From: Megascapheus bottae
Lineage: Eukaryota > Chordata > Mammalia > Rodentia > Geomyidae
DNA length: 64,000 nucleotides
Direction of reading: 5' to 3'
Assembly (NCBI GenBank): GCA_024803745.1
Contig: JANJXV010000013.1
Location: 28,230,501-28,294,500 of the forward strand
How positions within the stretch are numbered: position 1 is the first letter of the stretch; each line of letters begins with the position of its first letter. Positions 36,020 to 46,879 of the stretch are shown in pieces. A model generated the notes under the pieces. That model saw only the letters and a list, made by a program, of their open reading frames with translations, was not told the DNA's origin and made no database searches. The position numbers and the translations under genes are program-made.

Positions 36020-36402
36020 TGTTAGTTCTGCCTGGGAGAAATGAGTCCTTCCTTTGGCGTTCTCCTGTGCACCCTTGAAATCCACACCCAGACTGTAACC
36101 TTGGCAATTGGCATGACTGGAAGCAATGCGCGGGGGTGGGGGGGGGGGGTCCTCTAGTCTGAAGTATTTCTTCATCGTTTGAGGTCACATCTGCTCCCTC
36201 TTTGGCCACACTCCTCCCCCTATATAATCTCTCATTTTAGGCCATAAGGTCCTTTTCTTCCACCTGACTCCATCTTACGTGGCTGTAGGTCTGTTTCTCT
36301 CTCTCTCTCTCTTTCTCTCTCTGTCTTTCTCTCTGCCTCTCTGTCTCTCTCTCTCTGCCTTCGCCTCAAACTGCATGGAGTTTCCTTTTGGCAAACCTTA
36401 CA
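36020..36402 (+). mobile_element. Solo-LTR-like insertion inside an antisense L1
   Basis: 383 bp starting TGTTAGTTCTGCC and ending CCTTACA, flanked by a 5-bp TSD tttat (36015-36019 and 36403-36407). It has a possible TATA element (ccccctatataatctc, about 36216-36231) and a CT-rich stretch (36293-36360). The L1 text resumes after it, so it was inserted later. I cannot name the LTR family; the 5-bp TSD would fit ERVL-MaLR or a class III-like element, or some class I elements. Confidence 0.65.
36293..36360. repeat. (CT)n-rich tract
   Basis: Imperfect ct/tctctg repeats within the LTR-like insertion. Confidence 0.85.
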
Positions 36403-37015
36403 TTTATGTGGTTGTTGTCTTTGAGGATTTGAGGGATTTTGGGGGGGGTATTTTTTGAGCTATAAGTATATTTTACAAATGACTCCCTTTTTTGATGTAT
36501 AGCTAGAAAAATTCCTTTCCAAATCTGTGGTCTTCCTGTTTATCGTACTAGCTATGTTTTTTTTTGCTATGGAGAAACCCTTCAGTTTAAAGCAATCCTA
36601 TTTATCCAGCTTTTCTTTGAGTTGTTGTGTTTCTTGATCTCTACTTAGGAGGTTTTGACATATGCCAAGGAGCCCTAGTGTTTTCCTTATCCATTCCTAT
36701 AATGTTTTCAGGGTATCTGGGTCTTACATTGAGATTTTTGATCCATTTGGAAATCATTCTGTTGCAAGGTGACTTTAAATTTAATTTTCTAAACATGTTC
36801 CAGCACCATTTGTTGAGGAGGCTGTCATTTTTCCATCCTGGATTTTTGGCTACCTTATCAAAGATTTGGTAGCCATAGTTCTGTGGGTTCATTTCTGGGT
36901 CTTTGATTCTATTCCATTGGTTCTCAGACCTGTTTGTGCCAGTACTCTACTGTACTTATAACTACGGTTTTGAAGTTTGATATTGCAATGTCTTTAGCAC
37001 AGTTCTTCTTGATAA
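36403..37015 (-). mobile_element. Old L1 ORF2 C-terminal fragment (antisense), part 2
   Basis: Continues upstream in ORF2. The minus-strand open frame at 36641-36892 reads NPQNYGYQIFDKVAKNPG, and WCWNMFRKLNLKSP, matching the ORF2 region before the Cys-rich C-terminus in the full-length copy (compare [12 protein letters not shown] near 17410). Older than the plus-strand L1s of the window. Confidence 0.85.
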
Positions 37016-37283
37016 GGAAGAACAAATAAATTTACTTGGACATGATTAATTAAACAGTATTCTAAACATTCACACAACAAGAACAAGGGAGACTATTCTT
37101 AGGAGAGGATCACAATATCTCAATAACTATGTGGAAATGATCATATAAGATATTAGATATTAAAATGGACCCCAAGAAATGGAAACAGGATTTTTGTCGT
37201 ACTGCTTGCAGTTATTTTTTTCTGTTTGGCATAGTCCCTTTTGTCATTGTCTTTATGAATTTATGTATCCTTTGTCTTGTTTA
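37016..37283. other. Short unique stretch
   Basis: Nothing recognised; ends at a SINE TSD. Confidence 0.4.
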
Positions 37284-37295
37284 TAAGTTCATCAT

Positions 37296-37482
37296 GGGCC
37301 GGGAGTTTGGCCTAGTGGTAGAGTGCTTGCCTAGCATGCACGAAGATCTGGGTTCAATTCCTCGGTACCACATACATAGAAAAAAGCTGGAAATGGTGCT
37401 GAGACTCAAGTGGTAGAGCTTTAGCCTTGAGAAAGTCCAAAGGCAGTGCTCAGGCCCTGAGCTCAAGCCTAGGACTGGCAAA

Positions 37483-37508
<26 letters not shown>
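37296..37508 (+). mobile_element. tRNA-derived ID-like composite SINE with (AAAT)n tail
   Basis: Head 'gggccgggagtttggcctag', 'gatctgggttcaattcctcg', second module, then an (aaat)n tail of about 10 units. A clear TSD ataagttcatca lies at 37283-37294 and 37509-37520. Confidence 0.94.
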
Positions 37509-37513
<5 letters not shown>

Positions 37514-37514
37514 G

Positions 37515-37772
37515 TTCATCAGATTTGGGGAAGGGAAAGGGAAACACAGAAACAGGGGGTAAAGGGAGAACTAATTTAGCAGTGATTCTTCCTAGATATT
37601 TTGTCAAAAATGAACTATATAATTTAGCAGAAGGAAAGCCAGGAAGGGAAAAACTGAGAGAATGAGGGAGGGGGTGATACTGTACAATAGGACATGTAAT
37701 CATTACTTGACTTATGGAATTGTAATCCCTCTGTATCTCACCTTTAAAATAACATATAAATAAAAAATAAAA
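37515..37772 (+). mobile_element. L1-like 3' end, older subfamily
   Basis: G/A-rich text (gatttggggaagggaaaggg), 'cattacttgacttatggaat', 'ccctctgtatctcaccttta', and an A-rich tail. Related to 3150-3420. The SINE above sits at its left edge. Confidence 0.55.
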
Positions 37773-39360
37773 AGGGAAAAGAAACAGGAGTCATTACAGT
37801 CTTTGTTGCTTCACAAAATTTCTTATAAACAAGGCAGTCTGTATTCTTCTTGGATAGAATCAGTCCTCGGAAAATGAAGCAGCATCTAAAATTTGATACT
37901 GTTTTTTGAATAACTTACAAACCCAATTTCCAATCAAGTAGCATTTTTATCTTTCAAAGACTGTCTAAATCAACAAGAATTCAGACTTGGAGTTTTGGAT
38001 AGTTAAGATTGTAACAAAATAATTTGGTTAAAAGCTGTACCCTGAGGTAAGTATTTGATGAGAATGAAAATTGGGCAAATTCATTAAAAAAGATGAATAA
38101 ATATGAACTTTCTGAAACACACAGAAAAAGATTTTGTGAAAAGAAGTTCTTTATCTGTAAACTAAAGGGTGAATAATATAAAAAAAGAAATAGGAATATT
38201 TCCGGATTTCTGAATAGGACACCTAGGTAAAGTTTACATGCGGGACAATGTAGATTTTGTTGTAGAAATGAGCTTGCTTTAGAAATAGAGGTCTATAAGA
38301 TATTTAACCCAAATCTTCTCCATTTAATAAGCTTAATCCTCCCACAGCCCAAAGAATTGATAACATGAAACATGCAAATATTCTATGAGGAGACTATGGT
38401 GATCTGTATGTGTTTATAGAATCTTGGCATGATTTTATTCCTCAAAGCAGAATATGCTTTTCTTCAAAATAGGCAAACACAGGTTTTCAGCAGTTATTTT
38501 ATTTTCACATAGAGTGGTCTAATATTCATGCTGTTTTAGCATAAAATTCAGGCAAGTCTTCAGATAGTTTTCCTTCCCCTTGAGAAATACTGATTTGATT
38601 TTGAAGTAGAAATCAAATCATATCTGATTATATTTTGATTTGTGGTCATCACCATAGAAGGATAAGAAGCCACAGGAGATATTTATTTAAAATTTCAGCC
38701 TCTTCCAAATCATATCAAAATATTCATGTAGAAATGAAGCCTCTCAAACCAAATAATAAACAAGCATTCATGTTTGAGCCATTACAACAAGGACCCAGTA
38801 TCAGTAATTTTCCCAATTACTAGTCAAATCATTATTGTGTGCCAAAGCCTTATATTCTTAATGTGTCTTTGGCTGTTTATGATTAGAGCTAAACATATTT
38901 TTGTACTTCTGAGATATTACAAATGAATGAAAACCAAGGAGAAAGTACATTTTTAGACAATCTCACATTATGATTTTTATCTTCAGTTTTTTTTATTACT
39001 CATACTTACTTGTCAATATCTATTCAAGAATAAAATCTCACTATCTCAGGCATTTCCATAGCACATTACAGATTTGTTTCTGATACTAAATTTGACCTAT
39101 TCCTGCTAAATTATTTAATTTTAAGCCACATTTGCTAAAAAGAAGAGAAAAATGCTTTGAATACATATATAAAAGAGATTTGCTTTTTAACTTTTAAGTA
39201 CAAAATCAGAAGTTCAATTTTTAATGAAAAGGTAACAGTCATGTGAAATTATATCATATATTCATACTTATGTATATATGTATGTGACTTTATATAAGGA
39301 TTATATTATTTAACAGAAACATTGAGAAAAAGTTCTACTTAGGTGACAATAATCTGTATG
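37773..39360. other. Unique intergenic DNA, 1.6 kb
   Basis: No gene or repeat recognised. AT-rich. The plus-strand frame at 38635-38823 lacks domains. Confidence 0.45.
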
Positions 39361-39361
39361 T

Positions 39362-39592
39362 AGCTCATTTATTAATTGGATTCTTAATTATTTGAAGCTT
39401 TAGAGTCCTGAGCTTTTTGCATAGCCTGGGTTTTAGGCCATTGTCAGACATATAGCTGGAAAAGATGTCCCTATCCGTATGCTGTATTCTCAGATGGCTA
39501 TGCTCTTTGCTGTGCAGAAAATTCTTAGTTTGGTACAATTCCATTTGGCAATTTACTTTTTGATTTGCTGAGCTCATGGAATTTCACACATG
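39362..39592 (-). mobile_element. Old L1 ORF2 fragment (antisense)
   Basis: Minus-strand open frame (39365-39577) includes YQTKNFLHSKEHSHLRIQHT, which resembles the L1 ORF2 region that reads CMAKDIASKLIRRPTEWE-like in younger copies (a known LYKTKSFCTAKE-type segment), and plus-strand text 'gtttggtacaattccatttg'. Diverged. Confidence 0.6.
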
Positions 39593-40362
39593 CTGTTGAA
39601 TAAAATATCTAGCAAAATGTATTCTATGTCATATAGGAGTCACTCCTTACCCACTTGTCCCCATCACAGTGAGCTAAAAAGGCCACTGTCTTTGATTAAG
39701 AGGCAGTGAACTAAGGATCAGACTTTTGTGCTTTCAGTAATAAAGAGCCTTTGAAAAAATCAAACACCTCACCCTTGGGCAAGGCCTTGGGTGCAGTTGT
39801 GGTTAGTTTTTCTCTTTGGATTTCCTAGGAAATCTTGCTTTTGAAGACATATTTCAATACAATAATAGTAATTAATTTGTTTTTTCAAACTTCTCCTAAA
39901 TATTTATATTACTTTAAAATATTAAGACAATGCTTGATATGTTCACTGCTTCCTAAATTTTATTGAAATAATCTACAAGTCTGAGAGAAAGAAACTGAGT
40001 TTGTGAATATGTTTTCTTCTATTCTGCATCTTTTATGGGGACCAGAGGGAAAGAAACATTATCTATCCATTATGGAGCTGAAGAAGGGACAGTGTAAGGT
40101 CTGATTTCATATGAATCAAATTGCATTGCTGAGATTTGGAACAAAAATGCCTTATAACCATAAATATCTTCTTATTTTAAGATACTGAGGAAGCTTAAGA
40201 AGGGAACCGAAGAAAGCAATAAATACTCTAAACTAATCATGAATTGCATATTTAGACTAATCTTGACCCCAATCCTGACTTAGGAGTTAAACTGATCCAT
40301 GGCTGAGCGCAAGAAATCTTCTCCCATTTATGTTTTCGATTCCTTAGGATGATATGGCTTTG
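39593..40362. other. Unique intergenic DNA
   Basis: Nothing recognised. Confidence 0.45.
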
Positions 40363-40545
40363 GGGCCGGGAGCATAGCCTAGTGGTGGAGTGCTTGCCTA
40401 GCATGCATGAAGCCTTAGGTTCAAGTCCTCAATATCTCATACTCAGAAAAAGCCAGAAGTGGCACTGTGGCTCAAGTGGCAGGGCACCAACCTTGAGCAA
40501 AACATGTCCAAGAACATTGCCCAGACGCTGAGTTCAAATCCTAGG
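40363..40545 (+). mobile_element. tRNA-derived ID-like composite SINE
   Basis: Head 'ggggccgggagcatagccta', 'ctcagaaaaagccagaagtg', 'gcactgtggctcaagtggca', 'acgctgagttcaaatcctag'. A variant second module containing 'agcaaaacatgtccaagaac'. Confidence 0.88.
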
Positions 40546-41080
40546 ATGTGATTTGTAAATGTGAAAACTAAATGAGGAAGAGAAAGGATTTAACATAAAA
40601 TTGGAAAGCAATAAAGGTTAATCTCTTCTTACCATCTTTATTAAATATGTGTGAAGAAGAGGCAGTAAAACTCAACAAACAGAAGAATGAGACATGATTT
40701 CTATCTCACACAAAAAATATACTATATATATTAAACTCTAAGAAGAACACAAGAGAGTTTGGGAACGCATCATAACATTGGTGTGGGCAATGACATTTTG
40801 GATATGACCCCAAATACACAGGCAACACAACCAAAAAAAAATAATACACAGACAAATTAAAAACCAAACTCTTGCACATCAAAAGAAATAGTCAACCGAA
40901 CAAAGAAGGAGTTAATATTCAGAATGTATAAGAAACTGAAACATTTAAATAACAAAATTTCCTAATACCCCAATTTATAAACCATGTAAAGATTTGTATA
41001 ATTTTTTTGAAGGGGACATACAATTGACCAACAAGTGTATGAAAAATGTTTAATGTCAACAACTATTAGAAAAATCATGT

Positions 41081-41113
41081 TCCTCAGTTCATGAATGGAT
41101 CAAGAAATGGTGG

Positions 41114-41162
<49 letters not shown>

Positions 41163-41365
41163 GTACAGTGGAATTCCACGCTTCCTTCAGAAAGAATGAC
41201 ACTACCCCAATTATAAGGAACTGAAAAGACTTGGAAAAAATTGAAATAAATTCAGTAAGCCAGACCTAAAAAACATAGACTCCATGGATTCCCTCATTTG
41301 TAATAATAAGTGTATGTCTAAGATAGTCCTAGCACAGGATCACAATAGCTCAGTAGCTATGTATA
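41081..41365 (+). mobile_element. Younger L1 ORF2-end fragment nested in older L1
   Basis: Text 'cctcagttcatgaatggatc', 'gaattccacgcttccttcag', 'ccatggattccctcatttgt' belongs to the very end of ORF2 and the UTR start, which should lie after, not before, the upstream ORF2 text that resumes at about 41370. This order shows that it is an insertion. Confidence 0.65.
41111..41163. repeat. (TA)n microsatellite
   Basis: About 25 TA units with one interrupting 'tac'; grew from the 'ggtatatatac' site of the L1 ORF2 end. Confidence 0.93.
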
Positions 41366-41414
41366 TACTAAATATAATGAGATGTGACCTTGTCTAATGA
41401 GAATGGCTGTTAAT

Positions 41415-41612
41415 TTTTCTTTAAATTATTTTGCTAGTCCTGGGACATGAACTCAGGATCTGAGCACTGTTCTTGTGTTTACTCAAGGCCACTTGAGCCA
41501 CAGCACCATTTCTGACTTTTTCTATGTATGTGTGATACTGAGGAATCAAACCTCGGTCTTCATGCACCCTAGGCAAGCACTCTACCACTAGGCTAAATTC
41601 CTGGCACCCGAG
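41415..41612 (-). mobile_element. tRNA-derived ID-like composite SINE (antisense)
   Basis: 'gctagtcctgggacatgaac', 'ctcaaggccacttgagccac', 'gaggaatcaaacctcggtct', 'ctctaccactaggctaaatt', 'cctggcaccc'. It splits the old L1: 'atggctgttaattttt' precedes it and 'gatgactgttattgacag' follows, consistent with a duplicated target. Confidence 0.88.
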
Positions 41613-42239
41613 ATGACTGTTATTGACAGAAAAAAAAAATAGCAAGTGCCAGGAAGAATCTGGAGAAAGGAAAACTATGGCAAGCAGTTGGTAGGAATGA
41701 AAATTAGTACACTCATTGTGGAAAACAGTATGGAGATTTTCCAAAAGGATAATGACACAGCTACATTAGGTCTAGCACTTTCACCACTGGTTATTTAGAG
41801 CAAATAAATAAAACCCACATATCAAGTTACCTAAATTCCATTGTATATTGCATCACTATTCGCCATAACCAGAGTGGGGTTGCAACATCAAAAGATAAAA
41901 GGGTAAAAAAAATCAGGCATGCATATAAAATGAAGTACTATTGTACCATAAAAATGCTATGAATCCTTTCACTGCAACATGGGCCTGGGAGACATTATGT
42001 TAAGCGAAATAAATCAAGCATTAAGAAAGACAGGCACTGAATGATTTGACTTTATAAGTGGAATGTAAGCAAAATGGAACTCATATAAATTGAGGGTATG
42101 ATATTAGTTACCCCCAGGCTTTGAAAACAGGAGAAGAGGAAGACAAAAAGGTCAATCTAGAAGAACACATTCTTTGATAGGAAGAATAAATTATTTTACA
42201 TTAAGTCTGCTCTAATTGGAGAGTTAATACACATAATTT

Positions 42240-42275
42240 TGACCAAACCTGATCAATAGTAGTAGTAGTAGTAAT
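42240..42275. repeat. (AGT)n microsatellite
   Basis: Six 'tag/agt' trinucleotide units at 42257-42274. Confidence 0.75.
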
Positions 42276-42311
42276 TATAAAGGACCATAAGAAATTTCAA
42301 AATCCAAATAT

Positions 42312-42421
42312 TTTGTTACATGTGATGGCTCACACTTCTAAGTTCTAGCTAAAGCAGAGATCAAGAGGATCGTGAGTCATTTGAGTTCATAATAACTCAT
42401 CTCAACCAATATGTAGGGTGT
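42312..42421 (+). mobile_element. Fragment of 7SL-type SINE, diverged
   Basis: 'acatgtgatggctcacactt', 'gctaaagcagagatcaaga', 'gagttcataataactcatct'. Weak similarity to the left module only. Confidence 0.45.
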
Positions 42422-42424
42422 AGC

Positions 42425-42499
42425 CATATTTCTGGAAGGAAGCCATATTTCTAGAAGGAAGCCATATTTCTGGAAGGAAGCCATATTTCTAGAAGGAAC
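42425..42499. repeat. 19-bp minisatellite, four copies
   Basis: Four tandem copies of a 19-mer agccatatttctggaagga. Copies alternate between ctgg and ctag at one position, so the higher-order unit is a 38-mer pair. Confidence 0.9.
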
Positions 42500-43265
42500 G
42501 TCTAAATGTTCAGTTCATGAGATGGCAGCAGAGGGAAGTTCAAGTAGAAATGTAGGACTGTTAATACTTTTCCATTTATTTTTCACTATTTGAAAGAGAA
42601 CACTTGATAATGTACTCACTTCTGTAATGAGATGAGACTTTATTGAACATCTGCTGTATATAAGGATGTTCTCTCAGGAAGCAGTTATCAACTTTAAATA
42701 ATTATGTCATTTCATCTCTGTAAGAATTCCTAAGGTTAATGTTGATATACCTCTTAAGGTGTCAGGAAACAGACATGGAAAGATAAGGTCAATAGCATAG
42801 GGTAAATATTACATAGATTTTGGAAAATGGAAATCTAAATATAGTTCTGCAGTATTTCAGAACTTGTACCCTAAACATAATATTCTCACATTCAGGTAAG
42901 CTTTATAAAAGTCTTTACGCTTCTAAACCTTATTTACCGTAATTTCCCAAAGTTTCCTTTAAACATTCAGAAAGTAAAACTTAATTCTCGTCCTTTTTAG
43001 AATGAAATTGCTTCCTTTAGGAATGTATTGTCCAAGGAGGAATGTAAATTATGTCAAGAAACAATTTACTATTCTCACCAGGACATTTAAAAAATACAGC
43101 ATTTATGTTATACTAATTCATGAACAGTGGAGACTTAATCTACTTTGCACCCAGACACCAAATGTTCACAGTGTTCATTATTGTGACTCAGGACAGAGGA
43201 TCAAAGATTCTCTCTGGAAGTGCAAATGTATAGCTTGTATTCTGGTTCATTCCATTCAAAGACTG
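42500..43265. other. Unique intergenic DNA
   Basis: No gene or repeat recognised; the plus-strand frame at 43002-43328 runs into the following L1 and has no domain. Confidence 0.45.
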
Positions 43266-43283
43266 TCAGGAATGTCTCCCTTT

Positions 43284-43945
43284 AAGGAACATAGGCCCAA
43301 TAGTCTCTCTCATTTGCATAATCAGTAGAAACCTTGGGCTCTCTGAGCAGAGATTTACAATAGAACAAAAACTAGAGACATTAGGCCAAATAGTATGATA
43401 CTAAATGTAAGGACCTCCAGGATAATGAAACAAAAACCACATAATGAATGACTGTTCTTTTTTTTTTTTTTTTTTGCCAGTCCTGGGCTTGAGCTCAGGG
43501 CCTGAGCACTGTCCTTGGACTTTCTCAAGGCTAGAGCTCTACCACTTGAGCCTCAGCACCACTTCCGGCTTTTTTCTATGTATGTGGTATCGAGGAATCG
43601 AACCCAGGTCTTCATGCATGCAAGGCAAGCACTTTAACCACTAGGCCAAACTCCCGGCCCCATGACTGTTCTTAATGTACTATGTTATCTCTCATCTCCT
43701 TTGCCATCCCTTGGTTATCTCATATTGTTACAATATTTCACATTGTTATCTGATATATTTTATATGTGCTTAATTGGTTATTTGAAATTGGATAGGGAAG
43801 GGGGGAAATCAAGATAAGTGGGGGGAGGGTGGGAGGGAAATGGGGACCATGTCATAAGAAAGGGTATCAATGTTTGTGAAGTAATGCACCCTCTATCTGG
43901 TGAATATAATGTAACCCTTCTATTAATCACAATAAAAAAAGAAAA
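43284..43945 (+). mobile_element. 5'-truncated L1 3' end, split by a SINE
   Basis: 'aggaacataggcccaatagt', 'gcataatcagtagaaacctt', then the 3' UTR. A SINE interrupts it at 43457-43663, and the UTR resumes with 'ttaatgtactatgttatct', the G/A-rich tract (43790-43850) and 'aatcacaataaaaaaaga'. Flanks share a diverged TSD (aggaatgtctccctttaagg at 43269-43288; agaatgtctgccttttaggg at 43949-43968). Confidence 0.92.
43457..43663 (-). mobile_element. tRNA-derived ID-like composite SINE (antisense), near consensus
   Basis: Long T run, 'gccagtcctgggcttgagct', 'ccttggactttctcaaggct', 'gaggaatcgaacccaggtct', 'aggccaaactcccggcccc'. TSD atgactgttctt at 43448-43459 and 43662-43673. Nested in an L1, so younger than it. 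Confidence 0.95.
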
Positions 43946-44355
43946 AAAAGAATGTCTGCCTTTTAGGGTTTCCAAAAGTATCTTTACTACTCTTCCAGGT
44001 CACCTGGAATGTAATATCTAAGCATACTAGATAGATTTGCCTGTGTAGAATGGAAGAGAAAGAAAACAGCTGGAGGACATAGTATAAAGAGTGGGTCTCA
44101 GTTTCCAATTCCTAGTCATTGATAATACTCATGCATTCATGTGTTCAAAACTGGAAACCAACCCATTAAAAAGCTCTCAAGAAGACAAACAAAAATTTGT
44201 GATATCATCAGTGATATTATTGATTACCTTTTTTTTTTCAGCTGGAGTAGTCCAGTCTGAAAATCCCAAGTTCCAAATCCTGCAATATTTAAATTCTTTC
44301 GAGTACTTTGTAATGAGTTGCAGTCAAAATGCACATGTATTTAAAACACTATGAA

Positions 44356-44600
44356 GTCAGGCGTGGTGGCTCAAGCCTGAAATCCTAGTTACTCAGGAGG
44401 CTGAGATCTGACCATCAAGTTTTCAAAGCCAGCCAGGGCACAAAAGGACCTGAGACTCTTATCTCCAGTTTTCTCTAGAAAACGGGAAGTGGGGCTAAGC
44501 TCATGGATAGAGTGGTAACCTTGAGCTGAAGAGCTCAGGGACAATGCCCAGGAGTTCAATCTCCATGACCAAAAAGACCCAAAAACCAAACCAAATCAAA
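44356..44600 (+). mobile_element. 7SL-type composite SINE, near consensus
   Basis: Left module 'aggcgtggtggctcaagcct', 'ttactcaggaggctgagatc', middle 'gacctgagactcttatctcc', right module 'gaaaacgggaagtggggcta', 'ttgagctgaagagctcaggg', then (ccaaa)n-type tail. It gives the clearest view of the composite structure. Confidence 0.92.
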
Positions 44601-45909
44601 CCAAAAACCATTATGAAATGATCTGTAGTATATGTGCATATGGTGGATAACAAATGCAAGTATATTTTGTGTTAGGACTTGTGGTCTTTCTCTAGGATAT
44701 CCCATTATGTAGATGCAAATGTTCTAAGCACCAGGAAAAAACCCTGAAAATTTTGGAAATTTCTGTCTGAAGGATTTCGGATAGATGATCCTGGGCTTAT
44801 AGTACGGTCTCAGTTCTCTGTTGAAAGAACTGCAATAATAGCCTTTCAAATGTAAATGACTAGGCATCACACATGTAGCTCCTTTCAATTTTTCTCATCA
44901 ATGAGGCTTATGTAGGAAAAGATCTTTTTGTTTGAACAAAAAAAAATAGTTTTGGAGGACTACAGATTTCCCATTGACACCAGCACATCATACAGGCAGG
45001 TAGCTAACCCACAACTTGGATTTTCCATTCATCTGACATTTCCTCCGCAGAGGATTTGCGATGGGATAGAAGTGTTTGTCTTGCAGCAGCAGGTGGAAGC
45101 TGTGGGTGGTCTTCCAAGGTTGTGAATGCATGATTCTCTGGCACAGAAAAGAGGTAGATGCTGCTAGGTGAATGTTATGATGAATGCGAAAGATGGGGAG
45201 TCCAGACTCCACTCTACATGAATACACAGCAGGTTAGCCCTGGAATGAACCACAGCTCGGACATTACTAGATTTCCTTTGCATTTGGAGTTGGGACTTTT
45301 TACACGTATAGAAGGTGAAGAAATGCAACTGCAGGAATATATGCATCATCCACATAACAAGAGAGGAACATTCTCAAATTCTAATTGTGAGGGCCAGTTT
45401 CCATCAGCTTGTGACCATACACCAAGAGATGATTCTATCCAACTAATTAGGTTAAGATTTTCAGGCAATCATCCTAGGAGATAATTTAGCAACATATATT
45501 TAAATCGTTTATATACACATTCTCTAGGCAATTTCAAACCTGAGAATGTATTTTTATGGAGAATGGGCTCAAAAGTTTTGCTGAAGAATGACTGAGATAA
45601 CATTAATCGTATAGCTCTGTAAGTTCTGTTGAAAGGATTAAGTAAATTGACTTGTTTAAGTAGAAGAAATAGTATTAAAAATTTCCATAAGGCAGGTATA
45701 AACTTTATAACATTAAAAATAAAGACATCACAAAGTAACTACAGACCGACATGTTTTATAAACCTCAAAACTATGTAAAATCATATCTCACTACATGTAA
45801 ATAGGATTACACAACCAAGAGGGATTTCACATAGAAATAAATGAAGAGAGGAAATTTGGGAGAATTCAGTCATAAAATTCAATACATATCATCTAAAAAG
45901 GAATTTGAA
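44601..45909. other. Intergenic DNA, unassigned
   Basis: No element recognised. The part from 44,880 to 45,490 is less AT-rich and has overlapping open frames on both strands (45158-45484 plus, 44988-45227 minus), but none shows a domain. It could be an old retroposed sequence; not supported further. Confidence 0.4.
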
Positions 45910-46098
45910 GGGGCTGGGAGTTGGCCTAGTGGTAGAGTGCTTGCCTAGTATGCATGAAGACCTGGGTTCGATTCCTTGGTACTACACATATAGAAAAAAT
46001 CTGAAACTGGTTCTGAGGCCCAAGTGGTAGAGCTCTAGCCTTGAGAAAGTCCAAGGACAGTGCTCAGGCCCTGAGCTCAAGCCAAGGACTGGGAAAAA
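45910..46098 (+). mobile_element. tRNA-derived ID-like composite SINE
   Basis: Head 'ggggctgggagttggcctag', B box 'gggttcgattccttggtact', second module 'ggttctgaggcccaagtggt', 'ccttgagaaagtccaaggac'. TSD aaaggaatttgaag at 45897-45910 and aaaggaatttgagg at 46097-46110. Confidence 0.92.
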
Positions 46099-46262
46099 AG
46101 GAATTTGAGGGAAGAGATGGGACAGGGTGAAATGGGGGAGAATGATGAATGCGGTGATATTGATTAAGATGTATTGTATTCACGGACTGATTTGTTTAAT
46201 GGCAAGTCCTTTGTACATGTACTAAAAATAATAAAAGGTAGAATGAAATAAAAAATGAAATT
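46099..46262 (+). mobile_element. Possible old retroposon 3' end
   Basis: 'gggagaatgatgaatgcggt', 'acggactgatttgtttaatg', A-rich end. Related to 32475-32670. The SINE above landed at its start. Confidence 0.35.
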
Positions 46263-46778
46263 TTAATTAAATTGAGAATATACCTCACAGCACTTTCAGT
46301 ATGAATGTTTCTTCCCCATACATTTGTAAGAGTTTCACATATTATCATATCTGTCATTCTTGGTTCATTCACACACTCATAAATCTTCCATGGAAGTGCA
46401 GTCTATTTCTAATGAAAGCCTTCAGCATTGAATAAGACACGCTCAGCTGAAGCACTAGCAAAGTCTTACTTGATTCGTACTGTAGAGGAAGCTTCAAGCA
46501 CTCTGCTTGCTGCCCAGTGACTGAGTGAAATTAATGATCCAAAATAAAAGTTTAAACCTCTATATTCTTTTTTGGAAACAAAAGCTAAACACCAAAAAGC
46601 TGAAGGAAACACCTGCCAAGAGTTATGGCAGCATGGTTTTAGTTCCACAGCTTTTACATGGAACCAATAAATCACCATTATTTCAAATTTGCAAAGTTCA
46701 TTAAAAAAGGGCAACTTCATTAGTCAGAAATCCCAGGGTTAGGTCTGGGGTCTGCATTGCATGTCAAGTAGGATGAGA
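46263..46778. other. Unique intergenic DNA
   Basis: Nothing recognised; the 46466-46720 minus frame has no domain. Confidence 0.45.

Positions 46779-46867
<89 letters not shown>
46779..46867. repeat. (TA)n/(TG)n microsatellite
   Basis: About 85 bp of alternating ta with an inner 'tgtgtgtgtgta' segment. Strongly self-complementary. Confidence 0.95.
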
Positions 46868-46872
<5 letters not shown>

Positions 46873-46879
46873 GTTAGGT

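Larger units (their letters stand above)
40640..42260 (+). mobile_element. Old L1 ORF2/3' region with nested insertions
   Basis: Diverged plus-strand L1. Recognisable text: 'gacattttggatatgacccc' and 'caggcaacacaaccaaaaaa' (about 40790-40840), 'gagttaatattcagaatgta' (about 40909), then 'aatgagaatggctgtta' (41397) resuming after a nested L1, then 'tctggagaaaggaaaac' and 'gtggaaaacagtatggagat' (41660-41740). All are hallmark ORF2 C-terminal strings of old mammalian L1. Two later elements (41081-41365 and 41415-41610) interrupt it. Confidence 0.75.

Noticed and set aside
37281..37703. 140-codon minus-strand open frame
   Set aside because: Antisense of a composite SINE and its (AAAT)n tail; several SINEs give the same peptide.
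42425..42499. CRISPR-like direct repeats
   Set aside because: The repeats are in tandem with no spacers, in mammalian DNA; a minisatellite explains them.
45158..45484. 108-codon plus-strand frame as a host gene or processed pseudogene
   Set aside because: No recognisable domain, no poly(A) tail or TSD found, and overlapping frames exist on the other strand.
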